Shown: piece by piece, positions 48,401 through 62,460 of the stretch
How positions within the stretch are numbered: the stretch's first letter is position 1
Layout of the letters: every line of letters starts with the position of its first letter
Assembly: GCF_040436345.1 (NCBI RefSeq)
Contig: NC_133238.1
Coordinates: forward strand, 7,938,150 to 8,002,149
Length of the DNA: 64,000 bases
Source: Pagrus major
Taxonomy: Eukaryota > Chordata > Actinopteri > Spariformes > Sparidae
Direction of reading: 5' to 3'
Made by a program: the position numbers and the translations under genes
Notes under the pieces: generated by a model
What the model was told of the DNA's origin: nothing
The model's database searches: none
Seen by the model: the letters and a program-made list of their open reading frames with translations, nothing else

Positions 48401-51400
48401 TATATTGTGAAATTTCGTACATTTTACAGGCTCATTTGCACTAATTTCTCAAACAGAAGTGAGACATAAAATAAACACCTTAATTTGTAATTTGAGTGTT
48501 TTCTTTCCACTGGTCCGAAAGAAAAGATGCATTGAAAAGGCCTGTGTTGTTTTCACCTGTCTCTCCTTAAGTGCTCAGAAAAATGAAAATTTGAATTTAC
48601 AATGCCATGACAACTGTGCAAAAACCCAACTGCTGTGGAAAATTGTGTGAAATGATCAAAAGCTCCAAACCAGCAACTAAATGTTAAGTACGCTTGATTC
48701 ACAGATAATGCGTTAAAACACACAAAAACGCAGGTATAGATGAGTTTATGCCCCTCAATCATCTTCCTTATTTAAGCTTAACCATACTGATATGAGTAAG
48801 GGTGATACATTAATAGATGAGTGGAACAATACAGATACACACACAGGGCACAAGGTCTTACTGAATTACAGCATTTACAGTCACCAAATCTGAAACCAAA
48901 TGGAACCTATGACTTTACACAGATATGTTAGACCGTGCTCTCTAGATATCAGTTGAGGAAACATCTTTGGGCAACCTATTATGCCAAGCAGCAGTGAAGC
49001 TGTCCTTGAGACTCATGGTGGCCCAACACCTTACCAAGGCACTTTATGTTGGGTTTTCATTGAATCTCTGCATAGTACTGAATGGATCAAGGTAGAGTGA
49101 GAGTGTTAAAGGTGTTTCTTCAATCATAAAAAGCCTTAGAGCAAGTAAGCTTTCACAGCACAACCAGAACTTCTTCTCAAAATGTCAGAATGACACTTCT
49201 GTCACTTCTGGCATTGGTGGAAAACTCCTCTTTTCCGTCTGAAATGATATTCCCTCTACTCTCTAATTAGTCCTTCCTTTCACGCAAAGGTCTGGGCTCG
49301 ACATAATAGCACTTGAAGATTGCCCTGTAGCCTGTGATCAGCAGGATAGCGAGCGACTGATCTGGACTGAGAAGAAGCCCAGGAATTGAATCAGCAGATA
49401 ATATGATTGTCGATGGTGAAAGGGGGTTTCCCAGATTCAGCGGGGCATCTGGGCAGCATGAAGCAATTCCTGAAACCATTTTATCAACTCTGAATGAGAG
49501 TGACTATTATCTTCACCATGGGCTCCGGCACAACATCCAGGCAGTAAAGGGTTACATGAGTGATGCATCCCTGTAATTGCAGTGGCTGGGTACCCACTTG
49601 CATTGGTGTTGCCAGATGTGGCAGTCTAAATGTCTCTCTATTCAACATTCACTTTGTTTTGTTTATTACAGCCCCAAACCTCTCCAATCACACATTTTAA
49701 GGCAGCCATTGACTGTGCTGTGTTCAGTATTGATTTAGCTATGTCCCCCTCGCGTATGGTCAGTCTCCTGATATTCATACTTTGCACTGCACCTCATTAT
49801 CGCTAAGCCGTTCCCTATAATTAATGCAGGTAAAGCAGACATAAAGAGACACAATCTTTAAACTGTATTGCTGATGTTTATGAGCATGCTAAGATGTGGC
49901 AATCATGAAAGAAAATGGTTAATGATGTGTTGTGAAATTATGATTGTGCTGTGTTACTGTTGCCGAGAGCATACTGTATCTAAAAATGATATGAGGTGGT
50001 ACTGTTGAATATTACAGGGCTAGGGAAACAAGCAGGCTCAGGGTTGGGTGAATAACAAGTCCAATTTGAGCCTTGTGGAACAGAGCATGACATTTGCAAA
50101 GATCAACACCCACTCTTTGCATTGATGTTCTCATAATACAACGTTCTTTGAAACAAAAGCAACCCCTATTATTACTGCGCAATCCAGTAAAGAATCATTA
50201 CCAATGTTAAACCTTGTGTTGCTTATAATCTTGCGTTGAGAAGCCACAGTTGAATTCTCCTAATGAAAAGCTAATTAGACATTAATAAAACACTTAAAGG
50301 GTACTTCAAAAACATTAGAGAAATGCAATGTTGAAAGGAGGAAACAAGGTTATACCACAATTAGAAAAGCATCAGTCGATGATGGCAACATCAACTTTGA
50401 TGGAGATGCTCGTAGTTTTGTGGCGCACTGCAATTTTTATGAGGTATACCTTTTGTACCTTAATTGGTTGCTGTTCTGCATCACTTATTTATACTAGTTC
50501 CTAAACAGAATCATTCATCATGTCATGTCTCTTATCTTGTTTCTGAACCAAATACTAGCCTCAGACACAATGATAGAATACAAAGAGTTAAGTAAAGTAG
50601 AAACTTCATCTAAATCCTAGTCTTCCTTCCCAACCTGATTCTGAGCCTGAAATACTCATGTTGCTGTTAGCTGAGAATTAAAAAAAATCTTCCCTCACAG
50701 CGAGAAGGCACCAACAGGACCTGAACGCTTACTGGGCTTTGGTGCACAACTATGCAGACAGAGGAGGGACTTCTCCCAGGCTTAGTGCAGAACGACGAAG
50801 CCATCTAGAGAATCCCTAAGCGGCACCATTTAGTTTAGCAACTGATGGAGAGCCAGAGAGCTGAAGAAAGTGGAAAATGTGGTAGAGAGGAAGCAAAAGG
50901 GACATAAACACAATGAGGGAAAGAAAGGGACTGATGGCACTAAATAGCAGGCTCCTTGAGGCCTTGCTGGGTCACCTTTGAAGCGTGCCCACACCCCCAA
51001 CAGTCCTATTTCCTAGCTGAAGCTCCCTGTGGTTAGATGCTCAGCTTGGGCCCACTTTAGTAATGCTTGCAATGAATTATTTTCGTAACTATTATACAGG
51101 AGATCTGAAGTATTCTCGACATCCAGCTCTCTCCTCCAGTGTGCGGCATGACTGTCAACTAAATCTACTCCTTTAAAAAAAAATGCAAAAGTCTCATTCT
51201 CCATCCAGCCTTGCTTATGTACACTCGAATTTGCTTGTTAATGATGAAATGTTGTGACTCATGGCAGTTGCATGGCTGCCCGTCAGGAGCTGCCCAAACC
51301 ATCCAAATGCTATTTTGAGCCCCAGTCTGGCTCATTCATGACAAATTACAGCAGTGTAGAATTGTGTTACTCACACTAACATATGCTAAAACAGGTCAAT

Positions 51401-52772
51401 GCACTCCCAAGTGAAGGGAATCACTCATAAACCTAAAAAATCTCATCTTACATTTTCTGTAGCTGAATATGAAGTTGGCTTCATGCTAAGGTCAGACTGC
51501 ACAATATCGTTCTGGAAATCAGGAAAAAGAATGAGTATCCTTCAGTGTGTGAGGATGAATTTTTGGTTTAGGGTGCATTTAGAGGCCCTGATAGAAAGAG
51601 TATCATGTAGTTATTTTCTTTTGAGGCCCTTTATTAGAAAGAAAGAGATGGAGCGACATGCAACAAAGGTCCTCAGATGGACTCAGACTCAGATGGTCGG
51701 TGTCTTAACCCTTAAGCTAAAGCATATCCCTCTTGCATTGATTAACAATTCTATGACATGTTCAGTGAATGCAGGGTTGTGATCCTGGAAGTCTCTGGAC
51801 CATACTGCCAAATCAACTTTGCGTGTCAGGCAGGTCATGAAGGTCGTAAACTACTGGTCCATTATTGGTTGGGATTCTAAATGTAGTCTCACATGTCTCT
51901 AGGCCAAGTCTATGATACATCTTGCTCCAAAACTACAGGCACGAATCTGCTGCCACAACAGTCTCCACTCGTCTGGGAAGGCTTAGTGAGTTTGGGCACG
52001 ATGGCTCATAGTTGGCATTCCAAAATTAAAGCATGGCTTTAAGCAAGGGGCATTGCCATGTTGAAACAGAAAAGAGCCTCCCCAAAACTGTTGCAACAAT
52101 GTTGGAAGAATGCATAATCAGTTACTCTCAGTAGTCGGCACCAGAAATACTCGTTGGTTAAATGTATTCATTTATTTTATGAATGCATACCTATTTCTAA
52201 CCCTAACCCAAATGTTGCTTTATAAAACACATGTGGGCGGGGTGTCTATGTATCAGACATCACTCTGGCTTTAATCCCTCACACTGTATGTTCACATGTT
52301 CAGGGGTTCACCACAGCACTGATTGGATGTATATTATTGCAGCAGAGTGGCCCTTGTCTCCTAAGCCATCAGTGAAAAGAATCTAGTCCCTAAATGGTCC
52401 AGTGGAGCACACTCACCAGCTGAGATCAAGACAGCTTACTGTGCTCAGTGAGTGAGGGAAAAAATGAGACAGAGAGAGAGAAAGAGTAGTGAGTGCAGAG
52501 CAAGGGAGGGCTGCTATATCCATACCCTCTCTCTTTGGGAGTCCATGTAATGAAAACAGGACACAGCAGAGTGATCAGGACTGTAGGTGCTTTCCCCAGC
52601 ATTTCAGCGGGCACCGTGCTGGATATCTGCAGCGCATGTGAGCCGAATGAACAAGGAAGTCAGGAAACTTAACTGAGGCGGCGACGTGAAGTGAATGAGT
52701 GGAGCAGGTTTGAAAGAGCGGGAGGACAAGCTGCTGTAACTTATCACCTCGAATCTAGCTGATGCCGCCGAA

Positions 52773-52808
52773 GGAGGGAGGGAGGCAGGGAGGCAGGGAG
52801 GCAGGGAG
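52773..52808 (+). repeat. (GGGA)n/(GGGAGGCA)n microsatellite
   Basis: GGGA units pass into repeated GGGAGGCA units; purine-rich on the + strand. Confidence 0.85.
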
Positions 52809-53459
52809 TTGGTGTTAGTGGGTTTGGAAATCATTGCATCACATTTCTCCAGGGGGAGGCAGGAAAAGTGGAGAACCGGGTTTACATGGTGTGACTGTGG
52901 CTCTCCAGTGGTAGGAGTGCATGTACTGAGATGTTCTCTTGAAAATACATGTGGAAATGAGGAGTCAATGCTGCATCACATTTTTCTTGAAATTATACTG
53001 CCTGCTCCACACATGTGTAAATCACTAGAAATCTGGTTTTCTTTCAAGCCTTTCAAGTCAGAATTTCAGGTGGGAAAGCTTGAGATTTGCAAATGGTTTC
53101 ATATAGATTTTAATCGCAAATTAACATTTTAATTATTGATTAAAGCTGCACTAACATTTTTTTTTCATGTTTGTAATAATTCAAATAAATGTTTAATACC
53201 AGACTGTTCTGACACATACATATCACCCAACTTTGCAGTATTTCAGCCTCTTTAAGCTTATTGTTTTGGTTTTATTCTGTTCTCATCAGCCTCATTATCA
53301 GCAGCAGCAGGCTTTTTAAGCTCTGATAAACCCACTGTACACCACATGCACAGCAGCATAGGTGGACAGAAAAATAAGCAGCTAATGACCTGAATGCTGG
53401 ACATACATTTGTCAGGTGTTCCTTTGCCTCAAAGTGGCATAAACAAAACAGTTTTAGAA

Positions 53460-53655
53460 GTTTGAATCCATCAATAAAGTTTGATGATTAACTGATGAAT
53501 TGTTTATTGTATATAAAAAAGTTGTATATGCTTACCACAAGTTGAATGTTTTGCTGTGTATGTTTGGCATTTTTTGCTTAAGAAATGACTTTAACAAGTA
53601 TGTTTGTTTTTTTTGTCAACTGACTGATTACTTATTTGACTTATTTCAGCCCTTT
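53460..53655 (+). repeat. Family A repeat, end portion
   Basis: Contains GATGATTAACTGATGAATTG, TTTGGCATTTTTTGCTTAAG and AAATGACTTTAACAAG, with CTGACTGATTACTTATTTGA near the right end. Confidence 0.5.
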
Positions 53656-56600
53656 TTGAAATGTAAAGTGTTATTAACAGGTGCAGGTGCTAATGCTAAC
53701 TGGCGACCAAAATTGTCACACATCAATAACAGTACATCAGCTGTCTCAACTACTCCATTCATATTTCTGTCTTTTCACTGTTCATTCTTCTTCTGTTCTT
53801 CCTCCACTGATCCTATTCATCCCCTCTCCTTGTCTTCCACCTCACCTTTCTCCCTTCTCTCTCATGCCTTGCAGCATGTCTTTGGAGAGCTTTGTGCATA
53901 AGCAGGTTTCTAAAATGAGTGCCGTATCAGGGAAAGGGACAAACAATAGGACTGTGTGACAGAGGAGCCGGGAGGAAAGAGAGTCTCTGCAGGAAGGACG
54001 CTGAGGAAAAGGTTAAAGCTCTGGTGAGTGCAGGCATCATCGACACAGCGTCCTGCTGCTTTCTCCCTGTCCGTCATGTTCACAGAAAAACACAGTGTGA
54101 GATCCCTGCCTGTGCGTTTGTGTGTGTGTGAGTCGGAGCAAGTGTGTGGTGTTCTGGTGCATAGGCAGGGTATGTGCAGTGATTTGTATTACCTATGCTT
54201 CTGTCCATCCAATTTGCATGAACATATGGAGATAAATAAATTCATGTTCATATGTTCAAAAAGGGCATGTTTGAAACTGTGGACTCTTGCAAAATGTAAA
54301 ATTGATCATGTGTATTTGATAAACATGCCAGGATGAGAAAAGGTGTTCAAAACCCTCCATGTATTCATCTGGGTAAATTACTTTAAGATTGACACGAGTG
54401 TCTGGGGACATCAAAATGTCACCATGATAGGAAATATCTGCCATGAAAAAGGCAACAAGGATCCTCCTTGGGGGCCGCTGACATGACTGACTGAATGGTG
54501 CATTTGCAAAATAAAAGATTTTAATGTTGTAAGGTTAGGAAGGTCATCGGGCCGCGATTGCTGAATGTCAGATCGCCATCAGAATAAAAAGAGTCTTGTG
54601 AGGGGCTACATAGAGCAAATAACCTTTGAGGCATACTCTCCAGTGACCTGATATATGGGGAAATCACATTTAACGCCAGTCAGAGAGAATAAACTCTGCG
54701 AATCTATAGCTCACCCTCCGATTATTCCGACATACATCTCAGCTTGGACTGTGGATAATCAAATTGATTTGCTCGTTCCCACCCACGACTCCTTGCTGCA
54801 GTATATTTTCCTTATGAAGCACTCCGGTGGTCTGACCAGACTCTTTCAAGGTTTATGCTGGACTACATACACAGAGAGTGGACTCAAGCAATTAGATATT
54901 TTAACAATTTTCAGAACATGAAATCCCCCTAACTTCTTGTAATCTTGTTTCATGAGACATGTTTTGACTGAAGGAAGGATTGCTGTGCTGAGCCTGCTGT
55001 GACTCCATTTAATTTAAAGTTCCTCTTTATCAGGGCGTGCATCTCTCTAATCCAAGGCTGGTTCCTCTCTGATCCTCTACGCCAGACTGAGAATACACAA
55101 GCCAGACTGCTGGAGCTGTGTATCTGTGGTGTCCTGATGTCTGTGAAGTTTGTATTCACCACTACCAAGCCGTCGCTTTATTATCCCCGCTCTTCTCTTC
55201 TAAAGGTGACATTTGTCTAACTGTTCAATACCTCGAACGCGCAGCGCAGCAGTTTGGGACCTATTCGGCTTTATAGTCCCGCTTTACAGTAGGTGTGCGC
55301 TGAATTTAGAATTCAGATAAGAAATGGCACGTCTTGGAACCGCTGGGCACTTAAACCCTCTTGCCATCCATTTAATTAAAAACAATACAATAAATTACGA
55401 GCAATGCTATCAAGAGGTGGGAGGGAGGGAGAAGAGGAAGTAACTGGAGGCAAGGTAAATTATGACCTTATGCCGGAAAACATTATAAAGGGGGGATATC
55501 ATGGTGTGTGCATAAATTTAAGAGTGCAAGTGCTGATCTGTCAATCATGCAGTGCTGCCAGTGGGGGACTGAGAATCAGTATGCACCCATATTTCATGGT
55601 ACATTTCATGCTGTAAATACCACAAAAGTGCAAATTTGTGCATTTATGATGAATGAGAAAAACATGTGCATGTGATGTCTAAAACAGTGGAATAACACAA
55701 AGACACTGATGTCTAGTGACCTTTCATTGACAATATTATAAGAGCTCAGAATAATGATAAGATGCAGACGTGGTCTGATATAACAGGAAAATCACCCCTG
55801 CAGAGCCAGAAGCAGCAAAACAAATGTCTTTTCTGACAATCTTCAACCAACAACTCAGTGGCGTGATCCACACTCGTCACCAAAAAACCCTTTATCACTG
55901 TTTGCAGCCACCACATTTCACCACGGAAACAGACTGACAAACATCTGTTATAATCTGTAAACCAGCAGGCACATTAGGAGCTTTTGGGCTTATTCGCCTC
56001 ATCCACTGTTAGACTAGTAGCTTCTCTACTGTAGAGACTTAAGCAGCACTCCCAAATCCACTGTGTGATTGGCGCTCTGTGATAATCCACAAAATATTGC
56101 AAATACTGTATCAGCATGATTTCCAATAAAATCTGAAATAATATAACGTATCAGATGCTCTGTTCATGCCAACATAATCAGTTCAGATGTGGCTTTGGGG
56201 GCAGAATGAAATGAGTGAAAATGTGTGTGAAGTATGAGTTTTTGCAAGTGTGACTGAAGGTGTCTAAGTGTTATTTGTTATTTAGTTTATTAAGGGGCAC
56301 TGCACCAATTTTACATATACAGTTGTGTAATGTCTTTTGTGTCTCAGAAAATAACCCAGATGATGTCATACTGTACTGATTCAATCAGAATGATCTCAGC
56401 TCGGGTATGAAAACTGCAAATTCTTCACAGAAATCGGCATGTTTGTAAAGACAGGGGTGTTTACCCAGCAGGGAGGTTGCAATGAAATATGTTGTGCTGC
56501 ATTATGGGAATTCTAGGATCCAGTATTTTTGGATCTTGATCCATACTAGGGAGTAAAAGTCAAGATTTTGACCGCATCCAGTTTGAAATTCCATGTAAAA

Positions 56601-57103
56601 TGATGTGTCTCAGAAGTCCCACTTTTATGGAAGTGCAACACTTTTGCAAGAGAATTTGTATTCTTATGACAATGGTTTTAAAAAGTAAATAAAGTAAATA
56701 AAAAAATGTAAAAGTAGAGCTGGGCATCATTGATATCAGTGCCAGTACAATTCCCAAGTTCCAGGACCATTACAATACTTTCGGATACCTCAGTGTGTGG
56801 AACGTAAACATGTTTTGACCTATTCTTCTTAAAGAAATTTGTGAAATCTGCTTAATGCATTCAGGGCTGAACGCACTGAAAGCATCTGATGTGCGTATTT
56901 TGAAGTACATCTATTGTTTTAAATGGCCTTGTGCGCATCAAAAGCATTAGGAAATGCGTCACACTGCCTGGACGCCCGTACTGCCACTTTGTTTCAATTT
57001 TGAAGCTTCAAATGAGGATTCAAAAGACCATAGCTACTTGTTTGCAGCCGTAGCCTTTGGAGAGAGTTAAAAGAAAAAAAAAAACACAAGGAGAGAGAGT
57101 GAA

Positions 57104-57129
57104 GGGGGGGGGGGGGGGGGGGGGGGGGG
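57104..57129 (+). repeat. 26-base poly-G run
   Basis: Twenty-six consecutive G residues, preceded by GAGAGAGAGTGAA. It reads as poly-C on the il1rapl1 transcript strand. Confidence 0.9.
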
Positions 57130-58904
57130 AATATTACAGCTGAGGTACTGCGCCCCGCTGTGCGCTGTGAGGCCAAACTGCTGTGAAATCTCTCATCAGT
57201 AATGACCAAATTCAGCTATTGTGAGTACTTATTCCAGTTCCATAATACTGAGATAAACGTAATAATTTTCTGTTGCGAATGCAAGGAGACAGTCAAAGCG
57301 AGGTTAAGACAGAGGCGGAGTTTTTCGTATGTTTGTGTTTGTGCGCGTGTGCACGTGTTGGGGGATCCTCAGGCACAATGGAGGTCCTTAAAGAGGAATA
57401 TAAATACTACGTATAAATAGCTACTTTTTCCTAAAATACTGCTGATTCTGTGGTGCTGGCATTTCAAGTGACGCGCTTCAACTGACACATGTCAATTATT
57501 GCTTTCAGTGCGTGTGGGCCTTTGGTGTTAAATAAAGAACTTCCCAAAAATAAAATCGTCTATCGTTACAAAAAAGTTTCCTGATTCCCGGAAGCAAACA
57601 AATCTAATAATCCAGCCAAGTATTTCATGCCAACTCCTGTCACCTGATGACATATTTAGCTGTACTGAGGTTCAATACTCAGCTCTAAAAATAACAGTGC
57701 GTGTGTGCACGTGTTTGTGTGTGGACTGGGAATGCTGGATCAGTAGCACAATGAGAGTGATAGAGTGTTTACATGATTACATTAGTCTGTTATTTGTCTT
57801 TCTTGACTGCCATCCTTGTGCAACTTCTGCACATATGTGTGTGTGTTTGTGTGTGTAGCACAGGGGGGCGGGGGCGTACATGAGCAGCATACTGATGAGT
57901 TCTCAGCATGTGCCGATCAAATTACACTACCTACTCCCTTTCCCTTCGCTTGTCTTTCAGTCAATCTGGCCTGTTTTACCCCGCTGCTCTCTCTGCAGGT
58001 AAACAACTCAGCTATTCTATGGAGTGATGCGTCTGCCCGGCTGCTGATGACCTCAGAGGCTTGGCCTTGTCTATAGGATAGCTATCAGTTGCACCTTTGT
58101 GTATGTTCCTCAATCAGACCTACAGCTGCTTAAATATGCACCCTACTCTTTAGATACTTTATACTCCTATTAGCTGGAATATGTCATGTGGAATGTCATC
58201 TTGTTTTCTACCCAGTTAATCTGGTTTTATTTAGAAGCATCTGTATCGCAACAAGTCTAATGTTAAATGAAAACCTTATCTAAAATAATAATATGTTCAG
58301 CAGTCAATGAACTGAACAATTCACTGCCAACTCTGACAGGATGAAATGCTGGTGTTATTTTAGGAAACTTGGCAGTACATGCCCTTTTATTTGATAATTG
58401 TAGCATTTCTGGGCACCACTCTGGCATTTTATTTTTATCTTGGTCATCTCTGTGCTGATGGGAACTAAAAGTGCTCAATATTAAACAAGACATGATGAAA
58501 TACACAGTCATATGAAGAAATAAAGAAAATACACATCAGCATGGATTTGTGAAATAATCCAATTTTTATAAAATGTAATAAATAAATATTTTGAGGCTCT
58601 TTTCTCAACAAGTTTAATGCAGATCATTAGTTCAAAATGTTCTTCTCCGAAGTTTTTTTTAAATATACTGTATTAGGATTGTAATATGTTTTATTGCTGT
58701 AATGGAGCCCCTGCAGAGGTGTGAGACCCCTCTCCCTCGCTGAGGGCTTATACTTTAAAACCCAGCTGCTAGTGCCACTGGCACGCCTCACTCACATCAC
58801 AAATTGACTCAGGGATGATATAAATCAAACCTTCGGGAGTAAAAAGTAAGAAAAAGTGAATGAGGGAGATAAAAAAGAAGAAGACTAAGACTCTACAGCT
58901 ATGC

Positions 58905-59335
58905 TAGCGGCTCCGTGAGGCTGTACTTAAGGCATAGTGGTATTTTGAGCTAAATGCTAACATTAGCATACTAACTTGCTCACATTGAAAATGCTAACAT
59001 GCTGCTCTTCAGCAGAAATGTTTACTGTGTAAACCATAGCCATTTAATGTGTTATGTTCCTAATTATCAATAAACACAATGCAAACAGAATTTGTCACCT
59101 GGGAACCATCTGTGTCAAATCTTTTACCAATCCACCTTAGATGTTAAGACATTTTACAGGGTAAACACAATGTTTGACCTGCTTGTAGCACTAGATGAAA
59201 AATCAGTGAAGTCAGTAGAGTTAATCCTCTGGATACTGTGAATGTCTGTATAAAATTTAATGGCAATCCATTCAATAGTTGGGACATTGGAGTCTGAACC
59301 AAAGCGGCGGACTGACTCGACTGACCGATTCTGCC
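58905..59335 (+). repeat. Interspersed fish repeat (family C)
   Basis: Contains GAGCTAAATGCTAACATTAG, AAAATGCTAACATGCTGCTC, CACTAGATGAAAAATCAGTG and TTAATGGCAATCCATTCAAT. These are hallmark phrases of a repeat I know from many percomorph genomes. Class and exact ends are uncertain. Confidence 0.6.
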
Positions 59336-60029
59336 ATCCCTAGAGGCAGTGTGGCTAACAAAAAAGACTCTACTCTCTGCCTTTAAATGAGAAGTAAAAG
59401 AAGGGTGGACAGGGTAAAAGAGACTGAGTCAAAGCAATAGGTCGATAGAGATAGAGAGAGTGAGACAGCCTGAGTGAGAGAAGAAAGAGAATCCATAAAA
59501 CACAGATTAGGCTTCCTAAACCAGTTTAAAAAAGCATCTGTAATATCAGTTGCTGTGCACTAACACTGACGTGCAGAGTGGAGGCAGGGTCCTGCTGAGT
59601 CCCTTCACGCACTGCAGGCTGGGAGTGTAAGAGCTTGCTTTGAAGCGGTGTGCACAGACAGACGAGATGTTGTCCTGAATGTCGATTGGCTCGGTGCAGG
59701 GCTGGACACCAGGTTTAGGTCAAATGCTTTCAGAGGTGAAGCGCAGCAGGGCCGGTTGACCCAGAGGTTCAGGGAGAGTAGTGGAGACAGAGATGAGGTG
59801 GAGTCAGAGCACAGGAGGAAAGTAAGTGGGTACAGCTGTTCTAGTGGCTGTACTGTTGGGATTTTCTATAGCGCAGGGTACATAGAGATCACGAGACATC
59901 TTTTCAAGGGTCGATTGCATTTGAAGTTACAAGTGATGATTATTGTTTAGTCTCTAGACCCTGTTTAACCATGTAGGCTGTAAAATGTATTAGCTAGTTA
60001 TGCCCTTCACAAAGTAACTAGTGACTAAA

Positions 60030-60190
60030 GTTAGCAAATAAATGTAGTGGAGTAAAAAGTATAATATATGCCTCCAAGATATAGAGTAGTGGAAGTGTAA
60101 AGATGCAGAAAATGGAAATACTCCAGAACCTCAAAACTGTATTCAAGCGCAGTACTTGTGTAACTGTACTGTACTTCATTACATTCCATT
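60030..60190 (+). repeat. Family B repeat, 3' part
   Basis: Contains GTAGTGGAGTAAAAAGTATA, AGAAAATGGAAATACTCCAG and CAGTACTTGTGTAACTGTAC, matching the presumed 3' part of the repeat seen at 5640-5830. Confidence 0.5.
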
Positions 60191-60289
60191 ACTACCAACA
60201 GTTCAAAACTTAAAGACATTCAGTGCTATAGAACGAGGACAACAGAACGTTTGTGTAGCTAGAATCAGTTAACGTTTGTTTGTTTTTTC

Positions 60290-60395
60290 CTCTATGATTG
60301 ACTAAAGAATCAATTATCAAAATTGCTGTTGCTTAATTTTCTGACAATTGGTTGACTGATTAATCCACAAATTGTTTCAGCGCTAATTGCATATC
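60290..60395 (+). repeat. Family A repeat, 3' end
   Basis: Contains AATCAATTATCAAAATTGCT, TTAATTTTCTGACAATTGGT and GATTAATCCACAAATTGTTT ending CAGCGCTAAT. Confidence 0.5.
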
Positions 60396-60487
60396 AAGGG
60401 TGCATTTGTCTTGCTTAAGCAAATGATTATGAAGATTATTAAAAACACCCCAATGCTTATCACGCATTCATGGACCTTTTAAAATTC

Positions 60488-60509
60488 TGATGATGATGAT
60501 GATGATGAT
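60488..60509 (+). repeat. (TGA)n microsatellite
   Basis: Seven TGA units in an intron. Confidence 0.9.
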
Positions 60510-61204
60510 AAAAAACAAACAAAACATACAAAACAAACCAACACCAATATGTTTCAATACCAGTACTGGACTGTAACATTACAATGCTACTAGTTAATGA
60601 ACTGCATTTGAAAAGAAGAGGTACCTTTGTAGACATCAAAAGGACGATGTGCAAGCATTGAAATCAAGAGGCTAAACTGGCAGGGTGAAGCCCTGAGCTG
60701 TGAGGCCGAGGGTGGGGGTGGTGCAGTTGGGGGGGTTAATCTGAGGCCGGGTAGTGAGGCAGTAATGCCAGAGCTCATGGGGAATTACTGGGGAGATTTG
60801 GAGGAAATCTGCTGGCAGCAATTTCCCTGTCGCTTTTATTAGCCTAGATGTGCAATTTGGTGCTGGCTGCTTTAATTTGACAGGCTACGTCTTGCTTGTG
60901 TTTTCCTAACCCCTCCCGACTCCCACGTCAGCCGGGTGGTGATTCAAGTTCAAAGATGCACAGGAAGAAAAGAAAATGTGTCACTGTATATTTGTTATGT
61001 AATACAATCATACTGTACCCAAAGGGCAGTTCCTCATATGCTTGCCCTCTTTGAAAAAGTTCAAAAGGTCAGAGAGTGGGATCAAGTTTCTTGCTTAAGG
61101 GCACTTTAACAGGGTGAATTCTTATCCTTGGGCCATGTGTATCAAAACATGGCCTCCTTGCTTTGTTTCTAGGCCACCCTGCTACCACACAACATAGCCA
61201 GTTT

Positions 61205-61227
61205 GTGTGTGTGTGTGTGTGTGTGTG
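61205..61227 (+). repeat. (GT)n microsatellite
   Basis: An uninterrupted GT dinucleotide run. Confidence 0.9.
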
Positions 61228-62205
61228 GCGACAAACCGTATCTGTACCGACCCATATCCCCCCTTAGGATGCATGCGCACATCAAAGCATCCCCCCGGCA
61301 AAATGCTATACATGCACCTAAGCACGTATTGTCTATCTTGCTGTCGCACTCACACACAGTCTCTGTCCAGGCCCAAAGGCTCTCTGCGGTTCAGTATGTA
61401 AATGATAACGAGGTGACCGGCGCTGAATAACAGCAGCAGCTAATTGTAAAACATCATGGTCAAAATGGAGGTTAAAAAACGCTGCAGACTGGCAGCAGGG
61501 TAACCAGGTGTGAATGTTTCTGAAATAAAATTCAGGACGTGCTGACTTGCTTAAACATTACTTGGTAGGAAAGTCAATAGTTTCAGATTGAGAGGCATGC
61601 TGGAGCTTAATTACTAAGTATTGTATCTTGCTGAGCCCTTGAAATTAAGTTTGTTTCATTCATAGCAAATCAAACACTGAGTGGAGTGAGTGATTAGCTG
61701 CGTGCAAAGATGTGAACGCACAGAGGGTACAGAGTACAGCATCTTCATTCTGATTACTGTCTGATAGCTTTCCCATGCCTCCTTGTGTCTCATTAGACCC
61801 GGAGATAAACAGCAACAAGATTTCATTTTCTACAAAACGCTAAAAACACCCTTGCATTTGCTTCTTATTAAGACGGAAAGCCACACTGTGAGGGATGACT
61901 GCGAGGAAGGCAAAGATACTCGACACAACTGCAGGAAAAATGTGCAGGAGCCGTGCCAAGACGAGTGGGAGTGAAGGTGGGAGGAAGAGGAGCCGCAGCT
62001 TATAGCATCGCTGTGTTTCAATCAACAGCGGCTTTGGCTTCTGATCCTGAGCTGGAGTCAGTATGAGTAAGTGCAGCTAGAAAGACGGTGAACAGTAAAG
62101 ACTATACACATGACAGCTTTAGGTGGATCATGTGTTTGTATTGTCTATTCACAGACATTCAGATACTAGAAAGGTTTTTGCAGAATTCATATGTAACTCT
62201 TAAAG

Positions 62206-62460
62206 GATAAGTTCACTCAAAAATGAAAATTCAGTTATTATATACTTACCCTCTTGCCGGTTGAAAGTCAGCTGAGGTTTCGTAGTCCACAAAACATTTC
62301 ATTGGATTACGCTGGACGAGCTCTATGGAGCCATTTAATGTTTTTTTTAGGTTGTCTGTTTACATTTTAAAACAAGTCTCCATTTATTTCAGCTGTTTAG
62401 GAGAATGCTGCAATGCTGTTTTGCTGTGAAGCTCCAGAAATGTTTTGTGGACTCTTTAAG
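62206..62460. repeat. Fold-back MITE-like element
   Basis: AGTCCACAAAACATTTC (62284-62300) is the exact reverse complement of GAAATGTTTTGTGGACT (62437-62453). The left part has AGGATAAGTTCACTCAAAAA and ATGAAAATTCAGTTATTATA, a phrase common in fish repeats. Confidence 0.65.

Noticed and set aside
52195..52212. Two CCCTAA units resembling telomeric repeat
   Set aside because: Only two units; expected by chance and not evidence of an interstitial telomere.
52526..52602. A - strand reading with a signal-peptide-like start (MLGKAPTVLITLLCPVFITW) followed by a possible donor GG|GTATGG, considered as an alternative first exon of il1rapl1
   Set aside because: The donor leaves two bases of a codon, whereas the exon at 42871 needs one, so the join is out of frame. 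No Ig1 or Ig2 exon lies between them. A chance hydrophobic frame is more likely.
59648..59950. A 100-codon + strand frame
   Set aside because: No family resemblance or splice context; consistent with chance.
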